Of a stretch of 48,357 nt of DNA, positions 41,888 through 48,357 are shown piece by piece. How positions within the stretch are numbered: the stretch's first letter is position 1; the number at the start of each line of letters is the position of its first letter. The notes below the pieces were generated by a model. That model had not been told where the DNA came from. It did not search any database and saw only the letters and a list, made by a program, of their open reading frames with translations. This DNA comes from an uncultured Clostridia bacterium. Its GTDB lineage: Bacteria; Bacillota; Clostridia; Christensenellales; Borkfalkiaceae. The stretch is taken from assembly GCA_904502225.1 (NCBI GenBank), contig CAJGDO010000008.1:1-48357 (forward strand). Reading direction: 5' to 3'. The position numbers were made by a program, and so were the translations under genes.

Positions 41888-42700
41888 ATGAAACAATTTA
41901 TTGCTGATAAAAACCGCAAGTTAAGCAAACTTGCTTTATATAACATTGAAGACTTGTCTTTTTCGGCTTTTATGAAAGCGTTAAGAAAAAAAGACGTTAA
42001 GGTAAACGGAAAAAGGGTAAATGAAGATATAACCTTGTCTATTGGCGATAAGGTAGAGATTTTTTATGTTTCAACCCAAGTAAACAAGTATGAAATTGTT
42101 TATAAAGACCAAAACGTTCTGGTCGTTAATAAATATAGTGGCTATACGTCTGAAAGTGTTTACGCTGACCTTAAAAAAGATTATGAAAATGCAGGGTTTA
42201 TCCACAGGCTTGATAGAAACACAAGTGGTTTAATGATTTTTTCATTAAATTCGGTGGCAGAGCAAGAACTTTTGGCAGGGTTTAAGAATAGAACTTTTGA
42301 CAAAAAATACACAACAACTGTTGTTGGTAAAATGCCGAAAAAAGAAGACGTTTTAACTGCTTATTTAGTTAAAGATAAAATCAATGCACAAGTTAAGATT
42401 TTTGATAGAAAAGTCAGTGAAAGCGTGCTAATAAAAACGGGATATAAAGTGCTTGAAGAAAATAAAGAAACAAGCAAGTTAGAAATTACCTTATATACAG
42501 GAAAAACCCATCAAATAAGGGCACATTTGGCACATATTGGCAACCCAATTTTGGGCGATGGAAAGTATGGCGATTTTGAAAAGAACAAAAAGTACAATCT
42601 AACCGAGCAACAACTTTCTGCAACCCAATTGACACTAAAATTTGACAAAAAAAGCCTACTAAATTATTTAGATAACAAAACGTTTTATATAAAAGGATAA
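41888..42700 (+). CDS. RluA-family pseudouridine synthase with S4 domain
   Basis: The 270-residue protein has an N-terminal S4 RNA-binding domain (residues about 14-57, LSFSAFMKALRKKDVKVNGKRV). The catalytic domain holds FIHRLDRNTSGLMIF and TGKTHQIRAHLAHIGNPILGDGKYG. It is of the RluC/RluD type, so 23S rRNA is the likely target. No Shine-Dalgarno is seen and a terminator ends just upstream, so how it is transcribed and translated is unclear. rqcH follows after 2 bases. Confidence 0.9.
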   Translation: MKQFIADKNRKLSKLALYNIEDLSFSAFMKALRKKDVKVNGKRVNEDITLSIGDKVEIFYVSTQVNKYEIVYKDQNVLVVNKYSGYTSESVYADLKKDYENAGFIHRLDRNTSGLMIFSLNSVAEQELLAGFKNRTFDKKYTTTVVGKMPKKEDVLTAYLVKDKINAQVKIFDRKVSESVLIKTGYKVLEENKETSKLEITLYTGKTHQIRAHLAHIGNPILGDGKYGDFEKNKKYNLTEQQLSATQLTLKFDKKSLLNYLDNKTFYIKG

Positions 42701-42702
42701 GT

Positions 42703-44409
42703 ATGCCACAAGATGCGTTTACTTTACGCTATTTATGTAAAGAACTAAACTCAATATTCAGTGGTGGAAAGGTGAACAGAATTGTTCAACCATCAAACGA
42801 TGAGGTTGTTTTAACAGTTTATACAGGAAAAAGAACGGAAAAATTGTTTATAAACGTTAATCCATCTGCCCCAAGAATAGGTGTTGTTGAAAAGGAAGAA
42901 AAAGGCCCTTTAACTGCACCTAATTTTTGCATGCTTTTAAGAAAACATTTACTTTCTGCACAAATAAATTCAATAGAAATTGTTGGGTTCGATAGAATAG
43001 TTAAGATAGAATTTTCATTATCGGGCGAGTTTTTTGACAACGTTAAAAAGATAATGTACGTTGAACTTATGGGCAGATATAGCAACGTTATTTTAACTGA
43101 AAACGGCAAAGTTTTGGGTGGAAATCGTGGCATAAATATGTTCGATGACGGTGTTAGACCACTTATTGTTGGAAAGGATTACATGTATCCACCGGTTGGG
43201 CAAAAAAGAGAGCCTGTCGATAATCTGTTAATTGAAATTTTCGACAACAAGAAAGTTGGCGAATTGCCAGAAATTCTCATTAAAAACGTGCAAGGCGTTG
43301 CACTTTCAACCGCACAAGAAATTGTTAGCAAATATCTAACAAATTCCAGTGTTGAAGTTGTTGATGGAAAACACTTTTTTGACTTTTTGAACAACTTTTT
43401 GTTTAATTGCCAAAAAAGGCCTTGCGTATTAAAAAACGATAATCAAATTTTAGACGTTTTATTGTACCCATATTCTATTTTGAAGGGCGAATTTATTTAT
43501 TTTGACACCTTGTTTAATGCTGAAGAATATTATTTTTCTAACAAGGAAAAACTGAAAAAATATACAAATAAAAAAGAGCGACTATCAGCAATTGTAAACA
43601 CTGCAATTAAGAAAGTTAAAAAGCGTTTAACGGCAATTACTTCAAAGGAAAAAGACGCACTTTCTGCCGAAGATAATAGGATAAAAGGCGAGTTGATTTT
43701 GTCTAATATTTATAAGATTAAGCAAGGTCAAAAAGAGTGCGTAGTTTTTGATTATTACTCAAATCAAGAAGTGGTAATCCCGCTAAACGAAAATTTATCG
43801 CCATCAAAAAATGCGGAAAATTATTATAAGAAATACAACAAGCAAAAAAGGACGCTTTCTGCATTAAAACCACAAAAAGAAACGGCAGAAAACGAGTTAA
43901 ATTATTTTAACAGTTTGCTTGATGAATTAAGTTTAGCAGAGAATATTTTTGAATTAAATTTGATAGAAAACGAGTTGGTTGGCGGTGGGCTTATAAAAGA
44001 GCAAAACTCTGGCAAAAACAAAAAAGAAGATTTAGATTTATATAGGAATTATTTGATTGACGGCATAAGGTTTAAGGTGGGAAGAAACAATATTGAAAAC
44101 GATAAATTGACCTTTTCTTCTAAACCAAACGACCTTTGGTTTCACGCAAAAGATTATCACTCTGCACACGCTATTTTAGAAAATAACGGAAAGCCAGTTT
44201 CGGATAAAACCTTAAACGTCTGCTCGGAAATATGTGCATATTACTCTAAAGGGCGTGATGGTGGGAAATGCGAAATTGTTTATACCGAAAAGAAAAACGT
44301 TAAAAAACCACCACGTTCTAAACTTGGCTTTGTCGTGTATGAAAACTATAAGTCGTTAATGGTTAAACCTGACAGTCATTTAAGTTTGCTTGTGGGCGAT
44401 AATGAATAA
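42703..44409 (+). CDS. rqcH: Ribosome quality control protein RqcH (NFACT/Rqc2 family)
   Basis: The 568-residue protein binds 50S subunits with stalled peptidyl-tRNA and adds poly-alanine tails that mark chains for ClpXP. NFACT-N is at the start, with Asp97-Arg98 (GFDRIV), the pair needed for tRNA-directed tailing. A helical coiled-coil middle covers about 280-430. The C-terminal NFACT-R domain has DLWFHAKDYHSAHAIL. Older names call it a fibronectin-binding protein. AAGGA is the ribosome site. clpP and clpX, its downstream partners, follow within 2-4 kb. Confidence 0.94.
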   Translation: MPQDAFTLRYLCKELNSIFSGGKVNRIVQPSNDEVVLTVYTGKRTEKLFINVNPSAPRIGVVEKEEKGPLTAPNFCMLLRKHLLSAQINSIEIVGFDRIVKIEFSLSGEFFDNVKKIMYVELMGRYSNVILTENGKVLGGNRGINMFDDGVRPLIVGKDYMYPPVGQKREPVDNLLIEIFDNKKVGELPEILIKNVQGVALSTAQEIVSKYLTNSSVEVVDGKHFFDFLNNFLFNCQKRPCVLKNDNQILDVLLYPYSILKGEFIYFDTLFNAEEYYFSNKEKLKKYTNKKERLSAIVNTAIKKVKKRLTAITSKEKDALSAEDNRIKGELILSNIYKIKQGQKECVVFDYYSNQEVVIPLNENLSPSKNAENYYKKYNKQKRTLSALKPQKETAENELNYFNSLLDELSLAENIFELNLIENELVGGGLIKEQNSGKNKKEDLDLYRNYLIDGIRFKVGRNNIENDKLTFSSKPNDLWFHAKDYHSAHAILENNGKPVSDKTLNVCSEICAYYSKGRDGGKCEIVYTEKKNVKKPPRSKLGFVVYENYKSLMVKPDSHLSLLVGDNE

Positions 44410-44496
44410 AAATTAAAAATATGTCAAAATAAGGCGTTTTATTATTAAAATGGTTTAATTATATATAAAAATTAATATATTATATATCAAAAAACC

Positions 44497-44525
44497 TTGC
44501 CTTTTATTTTTTGATGTGATAAAAT
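44497..44525 (+). promoter_or_regulatory. Promoter of tig
   Basis: TTGCCT (44497-44502), 17 bp, TAAAAT (44520-44525). Just upstream is a very AT-rich dyad (about 44455-44490). Confidence 0.6.
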
Positions 44526-44556
44526 ATTTTAGTAATTCAACTATTAGGAGATTGTT

Positions 44557-45843
44557 ATGAAATATACTTTTGAAAAAGGTAAAAAAAGTACGGTAAAGAT
44601 TAACATTGATTTAACCGCAAAAGAATGGAAAGAAGCTATTGAATTAGCATACAACAAAACCAAGGGCAGATATAGCGTTCCTGGTTTTAGAAAGGGCAAA
44701 GTGCCACAAAAAGTTTTAGAGTCAGTTTATGGCCAAGGCGTTTTCTATGAAGAAGCAATCAATCAAGCTTTCCCAAAATATTACACTGAAATTTTAGAAA
44801 AGGAACCAACTATTGACGCAGTTGCATCTCCAGACCTTGACATTAAGAAAATTAGTGAAAAAGGCATTTCTATGATTGCAATTGTTGCAGTTAAGCCAGA
44901 AGTTGTCCTCGGTGCATATAAAGGTATAAACTATAAGAAAAACGTATATACTGTAAAAGACGAAGAAGTTGATGCAGACATTAAGCGTTTGCAAGAACGC
45001 AATTCTCGCCTTGTTGACGTGACTGATAGAGCGGTTGAAAATGGCGATAGCGTTGTAATCGATTATTCAGGTAGTGTTGATGGTGTTAAGTTTGACGGTG
45101 GCACAGCAGAAAAACAAACTCTTGTTATCGGAAGCAAAACATTTATCCCAGGTTTTGAAGACCAAGTTATCGGTATGAACATTGGCGAAGAAAGAGATAT
45201 CAATGTTAAGTTCCCAGAAGAATACCACGCTGAAAACCTTAAAGGTAAGGACGCTGTGTTCGCTATTAAACTTCACGAAATCAAAAAGACTGAACTTCCA
45301 GAATTAAACGATGAGTTTATTAAAGAAGCAGTTGGCGTTGAAAGTTTAGAAGCGTACAAAGTTCAAACAAGAGAAAAACTTGAAAAGCAAAATGCTGACA
45401 AGGCTGAAAGAGAACTTGAAGACGAAATCATTAAGAAGATTACTGAAACAACAGACGTTGAAATTCCAGATGCAATGATTGAAAACCAAATCGACAGAAT
45501 GGTTCAAGAAATGGAATATCGCCTTTCATATCAAGGTCTTAAACTTGCTGACTACTTAAAATATATCGGCAAGTCAATGGAAGACTTCAGAAAAGATTAT
45601 ACCGAACAAGCAACCGAGTACGTTAAATCACAACTCGTTATTGAAGAAATAATCGAAAGAGAAGAAATTAAGGCGACTGATGAAGAAGTTGAAAAGAGAG
45701 TGGAAATGATGGCAGCAGCACAAGGCAAGCCTGTTCCAGACGTTAAGAAGAACATGAACGCTCGTCAACTTGATTACATCAAGAACGACATTATTATTAA
45801 GAAATTCTTTGATTTACTTAAAGAAGCAAATACTATTGAATAA
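44557..45843 (+). CDS. tig: Trigger factor
   Basis: The 428-residue ribosome-bound chaperone has the ribosome-docking signature GFRKGKVP at residues 43-50, a FKBP-type PPIase domain at about 150-245 (DSVVIDYSGSVDGVKFDGGTAE), and the helical C-terminal arms. It folds new chains at the exit tunnel. AGGAG is the ribosome site. It leads the tig-clpP-clpX cluster common in bacteria. Confidence 0.97.
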   Translation: MKYTFEKGKKSTVKINIDLTAKEWKEAIELAYNKTKGRYSVPGFRKGKVPQKVLESVYGQGVFYEEAINQAFPKYYTEILEKEPTIDAVASPDLDIKKISEKGISMIAIVAVKPEVVLGAYKGINYKKNVYTVKDEEVDADIKRLQERNSRLVDVTDRAVENGDSVVIDYSGSVDGVKFDGGTAEKQTLVIGSKTFIPGFEDQVIGMNIGEERDINVKFPEEYHAENLKGKDAVFAIKLHEIKKTELPELNDEFIKEAVGVESLEAYKVQTREKLEKQNADKAERELEDEIIKKITETTDVEIPDAMIENQIDRMVQEMEYRLSYQGLKLADYLKYIGKSMEDFRKDYTEQATEYVKSQLVIEEIIEREEIKATDEEVEKRVEMMAAAQGKPVPDVKKNMNARQLDYIKNDIIIKKFFDLLKEANTIE

Positions 45844-45844
45844 A

Positions 45845-45911
45845 ATTTATTCAAATATAGTTTAGATTGAAGGTATCGTTTGGCATTTTGCTAAACGATA
45901 CTTGAATAAAT
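45845..45911 (+). promoter_or_regulatory. Long nested hairpin between tig and clpP
   Basis: The inner 12-bp stem (45873-45884 with 45890-45901, one G-T pair, loop ATTTT) stacks directly under an outer 10-bp stem (45845-45854 with 45902-45911), leaving an 18-base bulge on the 5' side. GTTTAG within the bulge can also pair with CTAAAC of the inner 3' arm, giving an alternative fold. There is no T-run. It may act in processing, stability or clpP control. No CtsR repeat is seen. Confidence 0.6.
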
Positions 45912-45937
45912 GAGAATATTTTTACAGGGGTGAGTAT

Positions 45938-46534
45938 ATGGATATAAAGAATACCGTTGTTCCATACGTTGTTGAAAACACAGGAAAGGGCGAAAGAAGT
46001 TATGATATTTATTCAAGGCTTTTAGAAGATAGGGTTATTTTCTTAACGGGCGAAATTAACGATGCAGTGGCAGACGCTGTTGTTGCACAATTGATTTTCC
46101 TTGAAGCAAAAGACCCAAATAAAGATATTTGCCTTTATATCAACAGCCCTGGTGGAAGCGTGACTGCTGGACTTGCTATTTACGACACAATGAATTATAT
46201 TAAGTGTGACGTTTCAACTATTTGTATCGGTCTTGCCGCAAGCATGGGTGCATTCTTACTTTCAAGTGGTGCACAGGGTAAAAGATATGCTCTTCCAAAC
46301 AGTGAAATTATGATTCACCAACCATTAGGTGGGGCACAAGGTCAAGCAAGCGATATTAAAATTCAAGCAGAACACATTATTAAGACAAAGTATCGCTTAA
46401 ATAAAATCCTTGCTGAAAATAGCGGTAAGCCTATCGAACAATTAGAAAAGGATACCGATAGAGATAATTACTTATCTGCTGATGAGGCAAAAGAATATGG
46501 ACTTATCGATGAAATTTTAGTTAAACGTCCATAA
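45938..46534 (+). CDS. clpP: ATP-dependent Clp protease proteolytic subunit
   Basis: The 198-residue serine peptidase subunit forms the 14-mer chamber. The triad is visible: Ser102 in GLAASMGAFLLSSG, His127 in MIHQPLGG, Asp176 in DTDRDNYLS. The N-terminus YSRLLEDRVIFLTG is typical. It degrades ssrA-tagged and other proteins with ClpX or ClpC. GGGGTG is the ribosome site; clpX follows by 15 bases. Confidence 0.97.
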   Translation: MDIKNTVVPYVVENTGKGERSYDIYSRLLEDRVIFLTGEINDAVADAVVAQLIFLEAKDPNKDICLYINSPGGSVTAGLAIYDTMNYIKCDVSTICIGLAASMGAFLLSSGAQGKRYALPNSEIMIHQPLGGAQGQASDIKIQAEHIIKTKYRLNKILAENSGKPIEQLEKDTDRDNYLSADEAKEYGLIDEILVKRP

Positions 46535-46549
46535 TTATAACGGAGATAT

Positions 46550-47776
46550 ATGAAAGAGACTGAACATTTGCATTGTTCTTTTTGTGGCAAACCCGAAGAA
46601 ATGACAAAACGCTTGATTGCAGGCCCAAACGGCGTATATATCTGCAACGAGTGCGTTGAAGTTTGTCGTGACGTCATAAAAGAAGAAAGTGAAAAATCAA
46701 AAGATAAAGAAAGCGTTGTGCTTTTAAAACCATCTGAAATTAAGGATAAACTTGACGAATTTATTGTTGGTCAAGACCAAGCAAAAAGGGTTTTATCGGT
46801 TGCCGTTTATAATCATTATAAGCGTATCAATGCCGTTGCGGATGAAAGTGGTTTAGAAATTGATAAAAGCAATATTTTAGTTTTAGGCCCAACAGGTAGC
46901 GGAAAGACCTTGCTTGCAAGAACGCTTGCAAAAATTTTAGACGTGCCATTTGCCGTTGCAGATGCAACCACGTTAACAGAAGCGGGCTACGTTGGTGAGG
47001 ACGTTGAGAATATTTTGCTTAAACTTATCCAAAACGCTGATTTCGATATTGAAAAAGCACAAAAGGGTATAGTTTATATTGATGAAATCGATAAGATTGC
47101 AAGAAAGAGCGAAAACGTGTCTATTACTAGGGACGTTTCTGGTGAAGGTGTGCAACAAGCACTTTTGAAAATTATTGAAGGCACTGTTGCATCAGTTCCG
47201 CCACAAGGTGGCAGAAAACACCCACAACAAGAATGCATTAGAATTGATACAACAAATATTTTATTTATTTGCGGTGGTGCATTTGTTGGGCTTGATGAAA
47301 TTATCAGCAAAAGGAAAGGCTCAACTTCGCTTGGTTTTATCGGCAACGTTGAAAAACCAAAGGAAAAGAACCCAGACATAATACAAGAAGTTCAACCACA
47401 AGATTTAATTAAATATGGCTTAATTCCTGAATTTGTGGGAAGAATTCCTATAACGGTTGGTTTAAATCCGCTTGATGAAAAGGCTTTTGTCAATATTTTA
47501 ACACAACCAAAAAATGCATTGGTAAAACAATATAAAAAACTTATCGGTTTAGATAACGTTGAATTGGAAATTACTGATGACGCAGTTTTGGCAATTGCAA
47601 AGAAAGCGATTGAATTAAAAACAGGTGCAAGGGGACTTCGCACAATATTTGAAAATCTTATGATTGACACTATGTATGAATTGCCATCACAAACCGATAT
47701 TGAAAAGGTTGTGGTTGATGCAAGCGTTGTCACAGGTGGTGCAAAACCAAGATTTATCAAAAAAGAAATTGCATAA
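46550..47776 (+). CDS. clpX: ATP-dependent Clp protease ATP-binding subunit ClpX
   Basis: The 408-residue AAA+ unfoldase has an N-terminal zinc-binding domain (HCSFCGKP then CNECVEVC), Walker A GPTGSGKT, pore loop GYVGED, Walker B IVYIDEIDKI, and the RKGSTSLGF segment after the ClpP-contacting LICGGAF-like region. It unfolds tagged substrates, including tmRNA-tagged chains, into ClpP. GGAG is the ribosome site. It is the last gene of the cluster before the rpsJ promoter. Confidence 0.97.
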   Translation: MKETEHLHCSFCGKPEEMTKRLIAGPNGVYICNECVEVCRDVIKEESEKSKDKESVVLLKPSEIKDKLDEFIVGQDQAKRVLSVAVYNHYKRINAVADESGLEIDKSNILVLGPTGSGKTLLARTLAKILDVPFAVADATTLTEAGYVGEDVENILLKLIQNADFDIEKAQKGIVYIDEIDKIARKSENVSITRDVSGEGVQQALLKIIEGTVASVPPQGGRKHPQQECIRIDTTNILFICGGAFVGLDEIISKRKGSTSLGFIGNVEKPKEKNPDIIQEVQPQDLIKYGLIPEFVGRIPITVGLNPLDEKAFVNILTQPKNALVKQYKKLIGLDNVELEITDDAVLAIAKKAIELKTGARGLRTIFENLMIDTMYELPSQTDIEKVVVDASVVTGGAKPRFIKKEIA

Positions 47777-47790
47777 AAAACGGTAAAAAG

Positions 47791-47850
47791 CAAGGTTTTT
47801 TCTGATTTTTTAACCTTAAAAATATTTTTGAAAAAATTAAAAAAACCTTG
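47791..47850 (+). terminator. Terminator-like stem after clpX
   Basis: CAAGGTTTTTT (47791-47801) pairs with AAAAAACCTTG (47840-47850). The inner AAGGTT/AACCTT can form a shorter hairpin. The tail is not a strong T-run, so termination is moderate. Confidence 0.5.
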
Positions 47851-47859
47851 TAAAAACGT

Positions 47860-47888
47860 TTGACAAACCTATTCATATTTTGTATAAT
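47860..47888 (+). promoter_or_regulatory. Promoter of the S10 ribosomal protein operon
   Basis: Consensus TTGACA (47860-47865), 17 bp, TATAAT (47883-47888), as expected for a strong ribosomal-protein promoter. Confidence 0.85.
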
Positions 47889-47889
47889 G

Positions 47890-48060
47890 AATAGGCTGTG
47901 TAATCTGGGATGATATGGAAAGTTACTTCAAATCGGGTTTCCGAAAGATAATTTCCATTGACAAGTGTGGGGGCTAGACCCCTGCGACTAACTTAAAATT
48001 AGAATTAACAGAGTCATTCGCAGCGACTTGAATAAATAAGTATCGGCGAATGATTTTTTT
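47890..48060 (+). promoter_or_regulatory. Structured leader with attenuator before rpsJ
   Basis: A first stem pairs ATGGAAAgTTA (47915-47925) with TAATTTCCAT (47949-47958), with an inner TCGG-GTTT-CCGA hairpin (47933-47944) and an asymmetric internal loop. A second hairpin is GGGGG-CTAGA-CCCC (47969-47982). An intrinsic terminator has TCATTCGC (48014-48021) with GCGAATGA (48046-48053) and seven T. CTGCGA (47982-47987) can pair with TCGCAG (48018-48023), which would break the terminator. This fits transcription attenuation of the S10 operon. I do not recognise it as a known riboswitch. Confidence 0.72.
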
Positions 48061-48133
48061 ATTAGTTAAAAAGGACACACACGGCAGAGTTTACACACAC
48101 AAAAAAAGTTAGGTAAAAAAGGAGAACAAAAAA

Positions 48134-48357
48134 ATGGCAGGTCAAAAAATTAGAATCAAATTGATGTCTTACGACACAGAAATGCTCGACCAAGCAGCAA
48201 CAAGAATTGTTGAAACAATGAAAAAGTCTGGTGCAAAGATTAGTGGCCCAATTCCACTACCAACAGAAAAGGAAATCGTAACTATCCTTCGTTCGCCACA
48301 CAAATATAAAGATTCACGCGAACAATTCGAAATTAGAACGCACAAAAGACTTATCGA
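48134..48357 (+). CDS. rpsJ: 30S ribosomal protein S10 (3' end outside window)
   Basis: The first 74 codons match S10: KIRIKLMSYDTEMLDQAATRIVETMKKSGAKISGPIPLPTEK then THKRLI. AAGGAG lies upstream of the ATG. S10 usually heads the large S10-spc operon, so the main ribosomal protein cluster probably continues beyond the window. The gene is cut at the window edge about 30 residues before its normal end. Confidence 0.95.
   Translation, partial: MAGQKIRIKLMSYDTEMLDQAATRIVETMKKSGAKISGPIPLPTEKEIVTILRSPHKYKDSREQFEIRTHKRLI

Overview
The window is an AT-rich stretch (G+C roughly in the high 30s percent, not counted) of a bacterial chromosome. It suggests a spore-forming member of the Clostridia (Firmicutes). 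The reasons are spoIIE, spoVT and a SpoVB-type flippase, RNase J, a large SRP RNA with an Alu domain, the smpB-ssrA neighbourhood, a tig-clpP-clpX cluster, diaminopimelate dehydrogenase and mostly AGGAG-type ribosome sites. Nothing resembles a prophage, transposon, insertion sequence or CRISPR array. It is a dense housekeeping region, and only the edge genes (GGGtGRT protein, rpsJ) are cut.

Layout. 1-3.6 kb: a GGGtGRT-family protein, a small membrane protein, and on the minus strand a two-gene DNA-repair pair (radical SAM protein plus its partner) behind a LexA-like box. 3.6-5.8 kb: serC-serA. 6.0-9.7 kb: RNase J with the tRNA U34 hydroxylation/methylation genes trhP and trmR. 9.7-13.2 kb: a TetR regulator divergent from feoA-feoB and a tiny Cys-rich FeoB partner. 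13.3-20.2 kb: tRNA-Val, spoIIE, ddh, a ComEC-like secreted lipoprotein, spoVT and spoVB. 20.1-22.3 kb: dus, a degenerate nitrilase-fold protein and trmL. 22.6-28.2 kb: a Na/phosphate cotransporter, then pgk, tpiA and gpmI. 28.3-34.2 kb: secG, rnr, smpB, metY, metA, tmRNA and, on the opposite strand, SRP RNA. 34.3-39.6 kb: ileS, an rRNA-type methyltransferase, a pseudouridine synthase and an MntP-family protein. 39.8-47.8 kb: an unknown surface protein, a second pseudouridine synthase, rqcH, tig, clpP and clpX. 47.8-48.4 kb: a structured attenuator-like leader and the start of rpsJ.

The genes form connected sets. Trans-translation (tmRNA, SmpB, RNase R, ClpXP) and the RqcH pathway are both present, so two ribosome-rescue routes lie within 20 kb. 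Several genes modify tRNA or rRNA (trmR, trhP, dus, trmL, two RluA-type synthases). MetA has the acetyl-CoA-type Glu111 and pairs with MetY for direct sulfhydrylation.

The most striking global signal is not a gene. Reading the whole window by eye I found no GATC tetranucleotide, where roughly 150-170 would be expected by composition. This points to strong genome-wide counter-selection, for example by a GATC-targeting restriction system encoded elsewhere. Other leads are the LexA box on the radical SAM repair pair, the rpsJ leader with mutually exclusive terminator and antiterminator, repeated GTGAAA-N4-TTTCAC operators at the Feo divergon, a nitrilase-fold pseudoenzyme, and a tmRNA tag ending in AFAA.
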